A DNA stretch of 64,000 nt from an uncultured Alphaproteobacteria bacterium (GCA_902826695.1 CADEFU010000001.1:171664-235663); one strand, 5' to 3'. Shown: positions 1-8,437, counted from the first letter of the stretch. A program made the numbers and translations. The notes: generated from the sequence alone by a model not told the origin.

Positions 1-206
1 CGAACAGCTGGTTACGTCGGAGCGGAGTGCGGCCTGACTGTACTGACGGGCTGCCGTAAGCGGCCGGCCGTTCACGAATCCGTGGTGGCCGCCGTCACGT
101 TCATTTTGCATTCAGCCAGGAAATTCGATGTTCCCGTCCGGCGTTAGCGCGGATGGCAAGCCATGTGTGTGCTTGCTCCTAAGCGCGACGGTGGAGAATG
201 GGAACA
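1..206. other. Window edge, no gene seen
   Basis: I see no convincing coding frame, tRNA or clear promoter here. The region ends in the leader of the glycine-zipper gene, with a GGAG ribosome-binding site near 193-196. Confidence 0.5.
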
Positions 207-722
207 ATGAGAAAGACCTTGGTCGCCGTTGTGGCTTCGGCTGCAATGTTGGTGGGAGCTACGGCAACGCCGGCGCTTGCCAATCATGATGCGCCTTATG
301 GTGGTCAGTACTATGGCAACGGTGGTGGCTATCCGCCGCCCCCGCCGCCGCCGGGCTACGGTCCTGGATACGGTGGTCCGCAATACGGCGGTCCCCAGTA
401 TGGAGGCCCGGGATATGGTGGTCCCGGCTATGGTCCGCAATACGGGTATGGTCCCGGGCCGCGCCACCGCCGCTGCAAGGGCGATCGTGCGGCCGGCGCT
501 CTGATCGGTGGCATTCTCGGTGGGATCATCGGCAACAATGCAGGCCGCGGTCATGATCGAGGGGCTGCGACTGTCGGTGGCGCCATCATCGGCGGCGTCG
601 CGGGTAGCGCGCTTGCCGGATCGGGTTGCCGTCATCACCGCCGACATCACCGCGACCGGTACTATGATGATCGTTACGATCGCGGCTACGGCGACGACCG
701 CTACTACGACGATCGGTATTGA
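207..722 (+). CDS. Glycine-zipper 2TM-type envelope protein with Tyr/Gly/Pro-rich repeats
   Basis: A 171-residue exported protein, probably of the periplasm or outer membrane; function unknown. Seen: an N-terminal signal peptide (RKTLVAVVASAAMLVGATA, cleavage near ALA-NH), a proline run and tandem YGGPQ/YGGPG units at residues ~35-80, then a glycine-zipper segment (GALIGGILGGIIG and GGAIIGGVAGSALAG, ~95-140) typical of Rick_17kDa/2TM surface antigens, and a basic then Tyr/Asp-rich tail (repeats of YDDRY). I chose the ATG at 207 because GGAG lies about ten bases upstream; an in-frame ATG at 198 is too close to it. A strong terminator follows. Glycine zippers are known membrane-inserting helices; the repeat region is probably disordered. 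Confidence 0.75.
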   Translation: MRKTLVAVVASAAMLVGATATPALANHDAPYGGQYYGNGGGYPPPPPPPGYGPGYGGPQYGGPQYGGPGYGGPGYGPQYGYGPGPRHRRCKGDRAAGALIGGILGGIIGNNAGRGHDRGAATVGGAIIGGVAGSALAGSGCRHHRRHHRDRYYDDRYDRGYGDDRYYDDRY

Positions 723-734
723 GATTTAGACGGC

Positions 735-775
735 AACGCCCCTCATCGCGTATGCGATGAGGGGCGTTTTGCTTT
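735..775 (+). terminator. Intrinsic terminator
   Basis: A perfect 15-bp stem (735-749 pairs with 754-768, four-base loop) is followed by TTTTGCTTTT. It lies between two convergent genes and ends transcription of the glycine-zipper gene; it may also serve the crotonase gene from the other side. Confidence 0.85.
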
Positions 776-1561
776 TCAGCGTCCCTTCCATTGCGGCGGG
801 CGCTTTTGGGCAAAGGCCATAGGGCCTTCGATCAGATCCTCGCTGCGGAACATGCTGCGGATCGCGTCGTACTTGCTTTGGTTTTCGATCGCGGCTTGCA
901 GCGTGGGTTCCGTGAGGCCGCGGTAGACCGCTTCCTTCGAGGCCCGGATCGACATTGGCGAGCATTCGAGAATTTGTGCTGCGAGCTTCTTGGCTGCAGC
1001 GAGTTCTTCTCCCGAGGGCGCAATTTCGTTGACGAAACCGAGGTCTTTGCCTTCCTGCGCGGTGACACGGCGGGCGGTCAGGATCATGCCGAGCGCTTTC
1101 TTGAGGCCGATCTCGCGCGGCAAGCGATGCAAGCCGCCAGCGAGAGCGGCAAGACCTACGCGGGGTTCGGGAAGCGCGAACACTGCGGTGTCCGCCGCGA
1201 CGATCAGGTCGCAAGCGAGTGCGATCTCGAATCCGCCACCCATCGCCAGACCGTTGACGGCAGCGATCACAGGTTTGTTCAGGTCGAAGCGGGACGTTAG
1301 GCCGGCGAAGCCGGTTGGGGGGACAGTGATCGGATTTCCGGCTGCCTGGTACTTAAGGTCGTTGCCAGCGCTGAACGCTTTGTGGCCCGCGCCAGTTATG
1401 ATGGCGACCCATTGTTCGGAATCTTGCGCGAAGGCGTCGAAGATCTTCGCCAACTCGAAATTGGCTGGGGGATGGATGGCGTTCATCACGTCGGGACGGT
1501 TCATAGTCACGATTGTGAGGTGGCCTTCGCGTTCGACTTTGCAGAATTCGTAGCTGCTCAT
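776..1561 (-). CDS. Enoyl-CoA hydratase/isomerase (crotonase family)
   Basis: A 261-residue crotonase that probably hydrates a trans-2-enoyl-CoA in the cytosol. The oxyanion-hole segments are present (AFSAGNDL at ~62-69 and GLAMGGGFE at ~104-112), as are both glutamates used by true hydratases: Glu112 (GGGFE) and Glu132 (LPEPRVG). This favours hydratase over the many crotonases that lack one acid. The start is the ATG at 1561, preceded by AAGGA; an upstream in-frame start would add 26 residues with no crotonase character. Substrate is unknown. The acyl-CoA dehydrogenase at 2278 is nearby but on the other strand, so the two are not one operon. Confidence 0.88.
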   Translation of the reverse strand: MSSYEFCKVEREGHLTIVTMNRPDVMNAIHPPANFELAKIFDAFAQDSEQWVAIITGAGHKAFSAGNDLKYQAAGNPITVPPTGFAGLTSRFDLNKPVIAAVNGLAMGGGFEIALACDLIVAADTAVFALPEPRVGLAALAGGLHRLPREIGLKKALGMILTARRVTAQEGKDLGFVNEIAPSGEELAAAKKLAAQILECSPMSIRASKEAVYRGLTEPTLQAAIENQSKYDAIRSMFRSEDLIEGPMAFAQKRPPQWKGR

Positions 1562-1653
1562 GGCGTGTCCTTGTCTCAATTCGGGAATGGCACAGTTCCT
1601 GCGTAACGGTTTGTTAACCTGCCGGCAATCGCGGCACAAATCGGATTACAGCC

Positions 1654-2196
1654 ATGTCTCTTGCGACCTTTACGAACGAAGCCTTGAGCGCCGAATGGCG
1701 GATCAATGTGAGCGGTCAGGTGTACGGTCCTTATACCGGGCACCAACTGAAAGCGTTTGTCGATGAGGGTCGCGTAGCACCACACTCGATCGTCCAGGCG
1801 GGGGAGCGGGGTCCTTGGATCACCGCGATCGACGATCCCGTGCTTGGGCAGTTCTTTGTCAAACCGCTGTTCGAAAAGCCGCTGCAGTCGGAGGACACGG
1901 GCGCAGGACCTCAGTTTGCGAACATCATCATCATCGCCGACCTGAAGTCGTTCGGGACGGGGTTGTTCGAGCCGACGCTGATGAAGCTTGGGGACGCGCT
2001 CCGGTTGAACTCGCAGACGTGGCTTTTGCGCACCGAACGGACGGCGGGCACGATTCGCAACGAACTGGTGCCTCATTTGGGCAAAACTGACAGCCTGTTC
2101 GTCGTCGATGCAAGCCGAGGTGGGCGCAGCACATGGTTCAATCTGGGTCCGGAGACGGATGCCAAGATCCGTAAGGTCTGGCGCCGGGCGGGCTAA
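1654..2196 (+). CDS. GYF_2-domain protein with a Cas2/SinR-like C-terminal domain
   Basis: A 180-residue protein of unknown function. Residues ~14-64 look like a GYF_2 (DUF4339) module: W-x-I-x-x-x-G-x-x-Y-GPYT, then LKAFVDEGRV and a W at ~55; such modules usually bind proline-rich peptides. Residues ~88-178 start with a hydrophobic strand (NIIIIADLKS) and continue TWLLRT, IRNELVPHL and DSLFVVDAS, a pattern I associate with SinR-like/Cas2-fold proteins. The GYF part is fairly safe; the C-terminal assignment is inference from pattern only. It is divergent from the crotonase gene and followed by a terminator-like hairpin. Confidence 0.6.
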   Translation: MSLATFTNEALSAEWRINVSGQVYGPYTGHQLKAFVDEGRVAPHSIVQAGERGPWITAIDDPVLGQFFVKPLFEKPLQSEDTGAGPQFANIIIIADLKSFGTGLFEPTLMKLGDALRLNSQTWLLRTERTAGTIRNELVPHLGKTDSLFVVDASRGGRSTWFNLGPETDAKIRKVWRRAG

Positions 2197-2246
2197 GCGC
2201 CTTGCACGATCTTCAGGTGACAGGCGGAAGGCTCTGCCGGTAGGTT

Positions 2247-2277
2247 GGCTCCATCGCTATTCGATGGAGCCTCTTTT
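2247..2277 (+). promoter_or_regulatory. Terminator-like hairpin directly before a start codon
   Basis: A perfect 10-bp stem (2247-2256 with 2262-2271, loop CTATT) is followed by TCTTTT and then at once by the ATG at 2278. The 3' arm contains the GGAG that should be the ribosome-binding site of the acyl-CoA dehydrogenase. It may terminate the upstream GYF gene, mask translation of the next gene, or both. Confidence 0.6.
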
Positions 2278-3471
2278 ATGGACCTCAGGGAAACCGACTC
2301 TGAACGCGCCTTTCGCGACGAAGTGCGGGCGTTCATCGCCTCCAATCTGCCGAAGGATTTGAAGGAGAAGTCTGAAGTGGGTCAGCGGCTGACCGTCGAG
2401 GACGGGCAGCGTTGGCATAAGATCTTGGCGTCGAAGGGTTGGGGCGCGCCGGGCTGGCCGAAGGAGCACGGCGGTTGCGCGTGGGACCACTCGCGCCAGT
2501 ACATCTGGGAAGAAGAAATGGCGATGGGCGGGTGTCCGCCGCTGTCGCCGTTTGCCGTGAAGATGGTCGGCCCCGTGATCATGGCGTTCGGCACGGCGGA
2601 GCAGAAGGCGCGGTTCCTGCCGCCGGCGGTGAGCGGCGAACATCTGTGGTGTCAGGGCTATTCGGAACCGAACGCGGGATCGGACTTGGCGACACTGCGC
2701 ACCATGGCGGTGCAGCACGGCGACAAATACGTCGTCAATGGGATGAAGATCTGGAACTCCTATGGTCATAAGGCCGATTGGATGTTTGCGCTCGTGCGCA
2801 CGTCTACCGCGGGCAAGACGCAGGAGGGAATTACCGTCCTTCTCATCGACATGAAGACGAAGGGGGTTTCGCACCGGCCGATCATCACGATCGATGGGGC
2901 GCATATTCTGAACGAGATCAGGTTCGAGAATGTAGAAGTTCCGGTCGCAAACAGGATCGGCGAAGAGAACAAGGGCTGGACGTACGCGAAGTATCTGCTG
3001 GGTAACGAGCGTGCGTTGATTGCGCAGATCGCGCAGTCCACAAAACTTGTGAGGCGGATTAAAGAAGTTGGCGCGAAGGAGTTGTCGAACGGGCAGGGCG
3101 TCATCGAGGAGGCCGATTTTCGTTCGAAGCTTGCTGCGATTGAGGTTGAGCTTGAGGCATTGCGCGTAACGAACCAGCGTGTGCTTTTCGAGGCGCGCAC
3201 GGGGACGGCTGGAAACGGCGGGGCGATCCTAAAGTCGAAGGGCACGTTCATCAGTCAGGCGTTGAGCGAGTTGATGCTCGAAGCTGTCGGCTACTATTCC
3301 TCGCCGTGGGTGTTGGAGCAGTTCGATCCCGGCTGGAACGAGAAGCCGATCGGGCCGTCTCACGCGAAGAACGCGATGCCGCTCTATGCGCGCCAACGTG
3401 CAAACACGATCGAGGGCGGCACTGAAGAGATTCAGAAGAATGTCATCGCCAAGCAGGTGTTGGGTCTTTAG
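2278..3471 (+). CDS. Acyl-CoA dehydrogenase
   Basis: A 397-residue FAD enzyme that should oxidise an acyl-CoA thioester to the 2-enoyl-CoA. The fold order is seen: helical N-terminal domain, middle beta domain with the flavin-binding run CQGYSEPNAGSDL (~125-137) and W-N-S at ~157-159, then the C-terminal helical domain ending IEGGTEEIQKNVIAKQVLG, typical of FadE-type enzymes. Substrate is not predictable; this subgroup often acts on branched or ring-containing acyl-CoAs. The ATG at 2278 fits the usual family N-terminus; its GGAG lies inside the hairpin described above. The isomerase gene starts three bases after the stop, so the two are co-transcribed. Confidence 0.92.
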   Translation: MDLRETDSERAFRDEVRAFIASNLPKDLKEKSEVGQRLTVEDGQRWHKILASKGWGAPGWPKEHGGCAWDHSRQYIWEEEMAMGGCPPLSPFAVKMVGPVIMAFGTAEQKARFLPPAVSGEHLWCQGYSEPNAGSDLATLRTMAVQHGDKYVVNGMKIWNSYGHKADWMFALVRTSTAGKTQEGITVLLIDMKTKGVSHRPIITIDGAHILNEIRFENVEVPVANRIGEENKGWTYAKYLLGNERALIAQIAQSTKLVRRIKEVGAKELSNGQGVIEEADFRSKLAAIEVELEALRVTNQRVLFEARTGTAGNGGAILKSKGTFISQALSELMLEAVGYYSSPWVLEQFDPGWNEKPIGPSHAKNAMPLYARQRANTIEGGTEEIQKNVIAKQVLGL

Positions 3472-3474
3472 CGG

Positions 3475-4083
3475 ATGACACGACGGCTCGAATTCTACTT
3501 CGATTGCTCTTCGCCGTGGACGTATCTGGCGTTCACGCGCATTCACGACGTGATCAAGCGTACGCGGGCTGAGGTGGTGTGGAAGCCGATCTTGGTCGGC
3601 GGTGTGTTCAACGAAGTGAACAAGGAGGTCTACGAGCGGCGCGCAAATCCCGACCCGCGCAAGTCGAAGTACTATGCGAAGGATCTTGAGGACTGGGCGC
3701 GGTTTGCGGGGATTGAGATCGGGCGGCCAGCGGTGTTCCCGGTGAACTCCGTGAAGGCGATGCGTGGAGCCTTGATCGCGCTCGATGACGGGAAGCTCGT
3801 GCCGTATGCGACGGCTGTGTTCCAGGCGTATTGGGGTGACTTGGAAGACATCAGTCAGGGCGACGTGCTGAAGCCGATTGCGGCGAAGTTCGGTTACGAT
3901 GGCGACGAGTTCTTGCAGCGCCTCGATGATCCGGCGTTGAAGGCGCGGTTGCGAGCGAATACCGAGGAGTTGATCGCGCGCGGCGGGTTTGGGTCGCCCA
4001 CAATGGTTGTGAACGGCGACGACATGTATTTCGGAAACGATCGTCTGCCGTTGGTCGAGGCTGCGCTGTTGCGCGGGCGTTGA
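3475..4083 (+). CDS. 2-hydroxychromene-2-carboxylate isomerase family (DsbA fold, GST-kappa type)
   Basis: A 202-residue cytosolic thioredoxin-fold protein of the NahD/GST-kappa family. It begins LEFYFDCSSPWTYLAFTRI, with the serine (CSSPW) that replaces the DsbA cysteine and binds glutathione in this family. A cis-proline-like segment (GFGSPTMVVNGDDMYFGNDRL) is at ~165-187. In naphthalene degradation the family isomerises 2-hydroxychromene-2-carboxylate, but many homologues in fatty-acid-type operons have unknown substrates, and the tight link to an acyl-CoA dehydrogenase argues for such a role here. It overlaps the next start codon by one base. Confidence 0.82.
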   Translation: MTRRLEFYFDCSSPWTYLAFTRIHDVIKRTRAEVVWKPILVGGVFNEVNKEVYERRANPDPRKSKYYAKDLEDWARFAGIEIGRPAVFPVNSVKAMRGALIALDDGKLVPYATAVFQAYWGDLEDISQGDVLKPIAAKFGYDGDEFLQRLDDPALKARLRANTEELIARGGFGSPTMVVNGDDMYFGNDRLPLVEAALLRGR

Positions 4084-4781
4084 TGCTGGGACCACGCTCG
4101 CCCATGGACGAGGCGAATGAGCCTATCTTGCGCGCCCCCGGGATCGTCGTCGGCCTCATCGTTGTCTTCATCATCGTGCATGTCGCTTCCCAGTTTTTGA
4201 CCGAGACGCAGTACGAGTACTTGATCGGTAACTTTGCGCTGATACCGGCTTTGGTTGCTGCGGGTGGCGGTGACACGCTTGCGGGTACGCTGCATGTGGG
4301 TTCGCAGTTCATCACCTATGCGTTCTTGCATGGCGATTTCACGCATCTGCTTTTCAACTCAGTTTGGTTCCTGATCTTTGCGACTGCGGTCGCGCGGCGG
4401 ATCGGGCCTGCGCGGTTCTTGTTGTTTTCGTTCCTGACTGCGATCGGTGCGGGACTGACGCATGTGTCACTGCACTGGGGCGAGCCGATGCCCGTCGTGG
4501 GCGCGTCGGGGGCGATATCCGGGCTGATGGGTGCTGCGTTCCGATTTATCTTCGTGAACCCGAACGAGTTGGTTTGGCCGCCGGCGCGGCTGCCGTTGTT
4601 TAGCCGGCCTGTGCTTTCGATCTCGCTTCTGTGGGTTGTGCTGAACGTGGTTGTTGGAGTGACTGGGTACTCGCCGCAGGGGTTTGGGCAAGCGATAGCT
4701 TGGGAAGCGCACCTGGGCGGTTATTTTACCGGGCTCTTGATCTTCCCACTTTTCGATCGGCGGCGGAGTTGGATCAGCTAG
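4083..4781 (+). CDS. Rhomboid-family intramembrane serine protease
   Basis: About 232 residues with six or seven hydrophobic segments. Rhomboid hallmarks are present: the loop YAFLHGDFTHLLFN, the catalytic GASGAISG (serine of GxSG, ~140) on one helix and the partner histidine in EAHLGGYFTG near the end. It should cleave transmembrane segments of other proteins within the inner membrane; the substrate is unknown. The ATG at 4083 shares one base with the stop of the isomerase gene, so translation is probably coupled. An in-frame ATG at 4104 is a possible alternative start. Confidence 0.88.
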   Translation: MLGPRSPMDEANEPILRAPGIVVGLIVVFIIVHVASQFLTETQYEYLIGNFALIPALVAAGGGDTLAGTLHVGSQFITYAFLHGDFTHLLFNSVWFLIFATAVARRIGPARFLLFSFLTAIGAGLTHVSLHWGEPMPVVGASGAISGLMGAAFRFIFVNPNELVWPPARLPLFSRPVLSISLLWVVLNVVVGVTGYSPQGFGQAIAWEAHLGGYFTGLLIFPLFDRRRSWIS

Positions 4782-4842
4782 GCCTTGATCCAGCGCAATG
4801 GCACGCCCATCTAAGCGGGTAGTGTGTTCAACGGAGGCTGCC

Positions 4843-5157
4843 ATGACCCAGTCCGATGCGTCCTACAATGCCCCGAATGATCCGCCGCGCCCGGTTGAAG
4901 GTGTTGCGAAGGAGTTCCCTTGGCAACGGCTGCTGTTGTCGGTGCTGTTTGCGGTGCTGGGATGGATGGCGTTTTGGTTCACGATCGCGCTTGCGGCGAT
5001 CTTGTGGGTTTTGATCGCGATCAGCCGCGAGCCGCAACCGGACTTCCAGCGCTTCGTCGCGGCCTGCGCGCGCTATGTGGGCCAATGCCTCTCGTATGTC
5101 GCGATGCAGCGCGAAGAGGCACCGTTCCCGCTTGGGCCGTGGCCGAGCGCCGAATAG
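4843..5157 (+). CDS. DUF4389-like small membrane protein
   Basis: A 104-residue protein with a polar N-terminus and a hydrophobic stretch at ~30-62 (WQRLLLSVLFAVLGWMAFWFTIAL and onward), then PDFQRFVAACARYVGQCLSY, the arrangement seen in DUF4389 proteins. Function unknown. The ATG at 4843 follows a clear GGAGG; an in-frame ATG at 4798 lacks such a site. It is tail-to-tail with the GDYXXLXY gene, with one base between the stops. Confidence 0.65.
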   Translation: MTQSDASYNAPNDPPRPVEGVAKEFPWQRLLLSVLFAVLGWMAFWFTIALAAILWVLIAISREPQPDFQRFVAACARYVGQCLSYVAMQREEAPFPLGPWPSAE

Positions 5158-5158
5158 G

Positions 5159-5707
5159 TTAGAGAACCCCTTCCACATAGATTACCGCGCCGCCTTTGCG
5201 GCGGATGGCCTTGATGGCGGCGCGGCCTTGGGCGTCCACGGCAATGTCGGCCGCAAGGTCGCCGCCTTGGGCTTCGACTTCGATCGTGCGACCGGTACCC
5301 TCGGGGACGAAATAGCTTTCGATGCCGTAGTCCACGCGCAGTTGAGCGGCGGTGCCGGAATCGTTCGCCGATTGGACAGTGCCCTTTAGCGCTACGCCGC
5401 CCTGGGCGGCGATTGGGCGGTGGCCGACAGCGGTGGCCGTCCATTCGCCGTTTGCCTGTGCGAGGGTGACGTAGATCGTGTCGCCGCTCATGAACTTGTC
5501 TTCGCCCTCGAGCTTCGACGTGTCGAGGCTGGAGATCGCGTAACTCAAAATCACGTAATCGCCGCGGAACATGTCGCGCGGGTCCACAGGCACGATCTTA
5601 AGGGTGACGACGCGCGAGGCGTTGAGCATCGCCTGGCGGTCGCCGATCATCCAGAATAGGGCCAGCGTTTGAACGATGGCGACGATGAGGATGCGAAGCG
5701 TGCTCAT
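5159..5707 (-). CDS. GDYXXLXY-domain envelope protein
   Basis: A 182-residue protein with an N-terminal hydrophobic segment (ILIVAIVQTLALFWMIGDRQ), probably a membrane anchor or signal, and the family motif DMFRGDYVILSYAIS at ~43-57. The rest is predicted extracytoplasmic beta structure. The family is uncharacterised and usually sits next to a DUF2157 membrane protein, as here: its start follows the DUF2157 stop by one base, so the two are a translationally coupled pair. Confidence 0.82.
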   Translation of the reverse strand: MSTLRILIVAIVQTLALFWMIGDRQAMLNASRVVTLKIVPVDPRDMFRGDYVILSYAISSLDTSKLEGEDKFMSGDTIYVTLAQANGEWTATAVGHRPIAAQGGVALKGTVQSANDSGTAAQLRVDYGIESYFVPEGTGRTIEVEAQGGDLAADIAVDAQGRAAIKAIRRKGGAVIYVEGVL

Positions 5708-5708
5708 C

Positions 5709-7004
5709 TCAAGCCTCCTTCGTTGCGGGTTGCGCTGCGCTGCTGATCAAGCGGCGCCGCATTGCTTCGAGGAACAGGCTCATCAGGATCAGCAATATGC
5801 CGCCGACGGTGAAGAAGATCGACTGATCCATGAGGCCGCTAAACAGGTCGAAGTAGGCGTAGAGGAACCAGATACCAAAGGCCACGATCGACAGGTTCAC
5901 GACGAATTGGTCGCCGAGGCGCACGCCGCGCTGGAGGCTCCAGATGATGATGACCAGCGTGAACACCAAATAGATGATGTCGTAGCGGTCTCCGTCGGTT
6001 CTGGCCAAGAAGACGTAGACCATCGTTGTTATGCAGGCGAAAAGCGTGCCGGCGATGTCGGCGGGGGTGAAGATCTTGCGGGCCAGGCCCATGGCGACCG
6101 CGCCCACAGAGGCGACGGTCGCAATCGCGGCGAACGCAAACCAGGTAGAGGATGCGCTTTGGCCGCCATTGTCGGGGGCTTGCAGAAAGCCGTAGGCGGC
6201 GAGGAACACGAAGAACGCGTAGTGGCCGACCGACAAGGCAAGGCCGTTGGGGTCGCGGTCCAGTATCTGCGTCACCGACCACAGGACAAGCGGCAGGAAG
6301 ATGTAAACCGTCAACACCTCTGCGTCGCCCCAACCGAGCAGTCGCTGCAGGCCGCCGTAATTGATGACGAGCCAAAAGAGCAAGGCGAGCGCGGATAGGT
6401 GCACGCCAGGGCGCCAGTTCAGGTACCAAGCGAGGGCGGCGCAAAGGGCCCAGTAGATCAAAAATGGGGCGTGCAGCAGGTTGTCGAAGTATTGCGTCTC
6501 TTGCCACGTCCACAAGCCGCCGAGACCGAGCGCGAGCGCGAGTGCTGCTCGTGAGGGGACTAGTGCTGCGGTCACGAGGGCGCCCGCGCCCCACATGAGC
6601 GTGCCGTCGGGGTAGTGGGCGGCGAGGTTGTAGGTCTGTGCAATGAACCAGATGTTCACGCCGAATAGAATCGCGCCCAGAAGAACGAAGGCTTGACCGA
6701 TCGCGCCGCGGCCGCTGTTCAAGAACCAGATTGCGACGCCGTAGGCCGCCCACATACCGCCGAAGAGGACGATCAAGCGTTCAAGCTTGGCCATGGCCGC
6801 CCAATTTGCGGCGACGAAGGACATCGCTCCAGCGCCAATCAGGATCACGCCGAAGATGGCCAGAATGACGTCGAGGGTGCGGACTTGGGAGCCGGCGCCG
6901 ACGCTGGCCAGGATGGCTTCCCTGTTGTCGGCGTCAACGAGACCCTTCGCGATCCAGGTGTCGAGGTCGCGTCTGAGCTGGCGCAGGTAGAAAGGCGGGC
7001 GCAT
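5709..7004 (-). CDS. DUF2157 multi-pass membrane protein
   Basis: A 431-residue inner-membrane protein. The soluble N-terminus (LRRDLDTWIAKGLVDADNREAIL) is the DUF2157 head; then about ten hydrophobic helices run to a basic C-terminal end. No catalytic motif is recognised. Start chosen at 7004, preceded by AGAGGA; the longer frame upstream reads like non-coding sequence. It is the first gene of a two-gene unit with the GDYXXLXY protein. Function unknown; an envelope role is suggested only by topology. Confidence 0.82.
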   Translation of the reverse strand: MRPPFYLRQLRRDLDTWIAKGLVDADNREAILASVGAGSQVRTLDVILAIFGVILIGAGAMSFVAANWAAMAKLERLIVLFGGMWAAYGVAIWFLNSGRGAIGQAFVLLGAILFGVNIWFIAQTYNLAAHYPDGTLMWGAGALVTAALVPSRAALALALGLGGLWTWQETQYFDNLLHAPFLIYWALCAALAWYLNWRPGVHLSALALLFWLVINYGGLQRLLGWGDAEVLTVYIFLPLVLWSVTQILDRDPNGLALSVGHYAFFVFLAAYGFLQAPDNGGQSASSTWFAFAAIATVASVGAVAMGLARKIFTPADIAGTLFACITTMVYVFLARTDGDRYDIIYLVFTLVIIIWSLQRGVRLGDQFVVNLSIVAFGIWFLYAYFDLFSGLMDQSIFFTVGGILLILMSLFLEAMRRRLISSAAQPATKEA

Positions 7005-7041
7005 CGGTGTCCTCTTCTTGTCTCTTAAATTTCGAGGGCAA

Positions 7042-8361
7042 CTATGCCGGAATTGTGACGCGTCGCAAAACTGCGGCGAAGAAGCCGTCAGTTCCATGTT
7101 TCGCTGGGGAGAGGCGGAGCACAGCTTCGGGCAAGTCGCGGATGATCGTGCGCGCGTCGACGGGTTCGAAGTCTTTTCGAGCGTTCAAGAACGCGGCGAC
7201 TCGATCGTCGTTTTCGCGCCGAAGCAGCGAGCAGGTTGCGTAGATCAAGTGGCCGCCCGGCTTTACGAAGTTTGCGGCGCGCGTGACGATCGTATCTTGA
7301 AGTTTGGTGAGCTCGTCCAGTTTTGCGGACTGCGTAGACCACCTGGCGTCGGGGTTCCTTCGCCAGGAGCCAGTGCCGGAGCAGGGAGCGTCAACGAGGA
7401 CGCGGTCGAAGCGGGCATAGTGGCGCTTCATCCACTTGTCGTCTGCAGCAGGCAAGAGCTTGCGTTCGGCGTTTTCTGCGGCGGCACGTTTGGCGCGGAG
7501 TTTTGCGCGAGCGAGGCGGACCTCGCTGATGTCGCAAGCGACGAGGTGGCCTTTGTTCTGCATGCAGGCGGCCAGCGCCAGTGTCTTGCCGCCGGTGCCG
7601 GAACAGAAGTCCATCACTTGCATGCCGGGTTTGGCGTCGCAGAGGAGCGCCGCGACTTGTGAGGCTTCGTCTTGGAATTCGACGAGGCCTTCTTTGAAGG
7701 CGTTGCTGGCCGAGACGTTGGTGCCCGGGTCGCAGCGCAAGCCCCAAGGGCTTAGTGAGGTTGCTCTTGCGACGATATCCTCAGCGCGCAAGATCTTGCG
7801 GGCTTCGGCAACGGTCGTCTTTAGGAGGTTTACGCGAAGGTCTACCGGCGCCGGTTCGAGGGCCGCTTGCATTTCGCGTTCAAAGTCGGGGCCGAACGCT
7901 TCGCGCAACGGTCCTTCGAACGACGGCGGGCACTCGAGGGCCGTCGCCTGCGGCATTTTCGGGTCGTTCAATTTTCGGCGCGCCAGTGATTGCGCGAGTA
8001 CTTGGTCGTTGTCGCTCAGGCGTAGCCCCTTTGCTTCGCCGCCGGTCTCGAGCGCGGTGTAGGCGAGGAGCAAGTGGTGCGGGCTTATGCGGCAGCGTTC
8101 CGCCTTTAGGTGCCATTCTAGCCGCGCTCGGCGCCGGTTCAGTTCGGTCAGCGAGGTTACGACTTTGCGGCGGCTGGCCGCATCGAGGTCGCGGGTGGTC
8201 TTGAGCGCGCGGCTGAGGGCATTGTCGAGGGACGCACCCTCTTCCTGCGCCAAAAGGGCTGACAACAGCGCCTGCGACACGGGAGCGGTAAGCGTGGGCT
8301 TGCTCGCCGTAGGGGATTTCTGAGGTTTTGCGGCTTTCTTGGCCGGGTGACGCGTTTGCAA
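7042..8361 (-). CDS. RsmB/NOP-type 16S rRNA m5C methyltransferase
   Basis: A 439-residue SAM-dependent RNA cytosine-5 methyltransferase. It has an NusB-like helical N-terminus (~30-110), motif I DFCSGTGGKT (251-260), motif IV DAPCSGTGSW with Cys327, and motif VI ATCSL with Cys377, the nucleophile of the family. It most likely methylates 16S rRNA; whether the target matches E. coli RsmB cannot be read from sequence. The start appears to be TTG at 8361, with no clear ribosome-binding site and no in-frame ATG nearby, so the N-terminus is uncertain. It is divergent from btaA. Confidence 0.85.
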   Translation of the reverse strand: MQTRHPAKKAAKPQKSPTASKPTLTAPVSQALLSALLAQEEGASLDNALSRALKTTRDLDAASRRKVVTSLTELNRRRARLEWHLKAERCRISPHHLLLAYTALETGGEAKGLRLSDNDQVLAQSLARRKLNDPKMPQATALECPPSFEGPLREAFGPDFEREMQAALEPAPVDLRVNLLKTTVAEARKILRAEDIVARATSLSPWGLRCDPGTNVSASNAFKEGLVEFQDEASQVAALLCDAKPGMQVMDFCSGTGGKTLALAACMQNKGHLVACDISEVRLARAKLRAKRAAAENAERKLLPAADDKWMKRHYARFDRVLVDAPCSGTGSWRRNPDARWSTQSAKLDELTKLQDTIVTRAANFVKPGGHLIYATCSLLRRENDDRVAAFLNARKDFEPVDARTIIRDLPEAVLRLSPAKHGTDGFFAAVLRRVTIPA

Positions 8362-8392
8362 GGTTAGTGGTCCCGCATTAAATAGCCGCTTC

Positions 8393-8437
8393 GCGCTCCC
8401 ATGGCCTGCTTCGCGGGCCTTGAGGGAGCGCTTTTTT
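8393..8437 (+). promoter_or_regulatory. Terminator-like hairpin with T-run in the btaA leader
   Basis: GCGCTCCC (8393-8400) pairs with GGGAGCGC (8424-8431), enclosing a smaller GC-rich arm, and is followed by six T (8432-8437). No gene on this strand ends here: rsmB-like runs the other way and btaA begins 25 bases later. It could be an attenuator for btaAB or the end of a short unannotated transcript. Confidence 0.55.
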
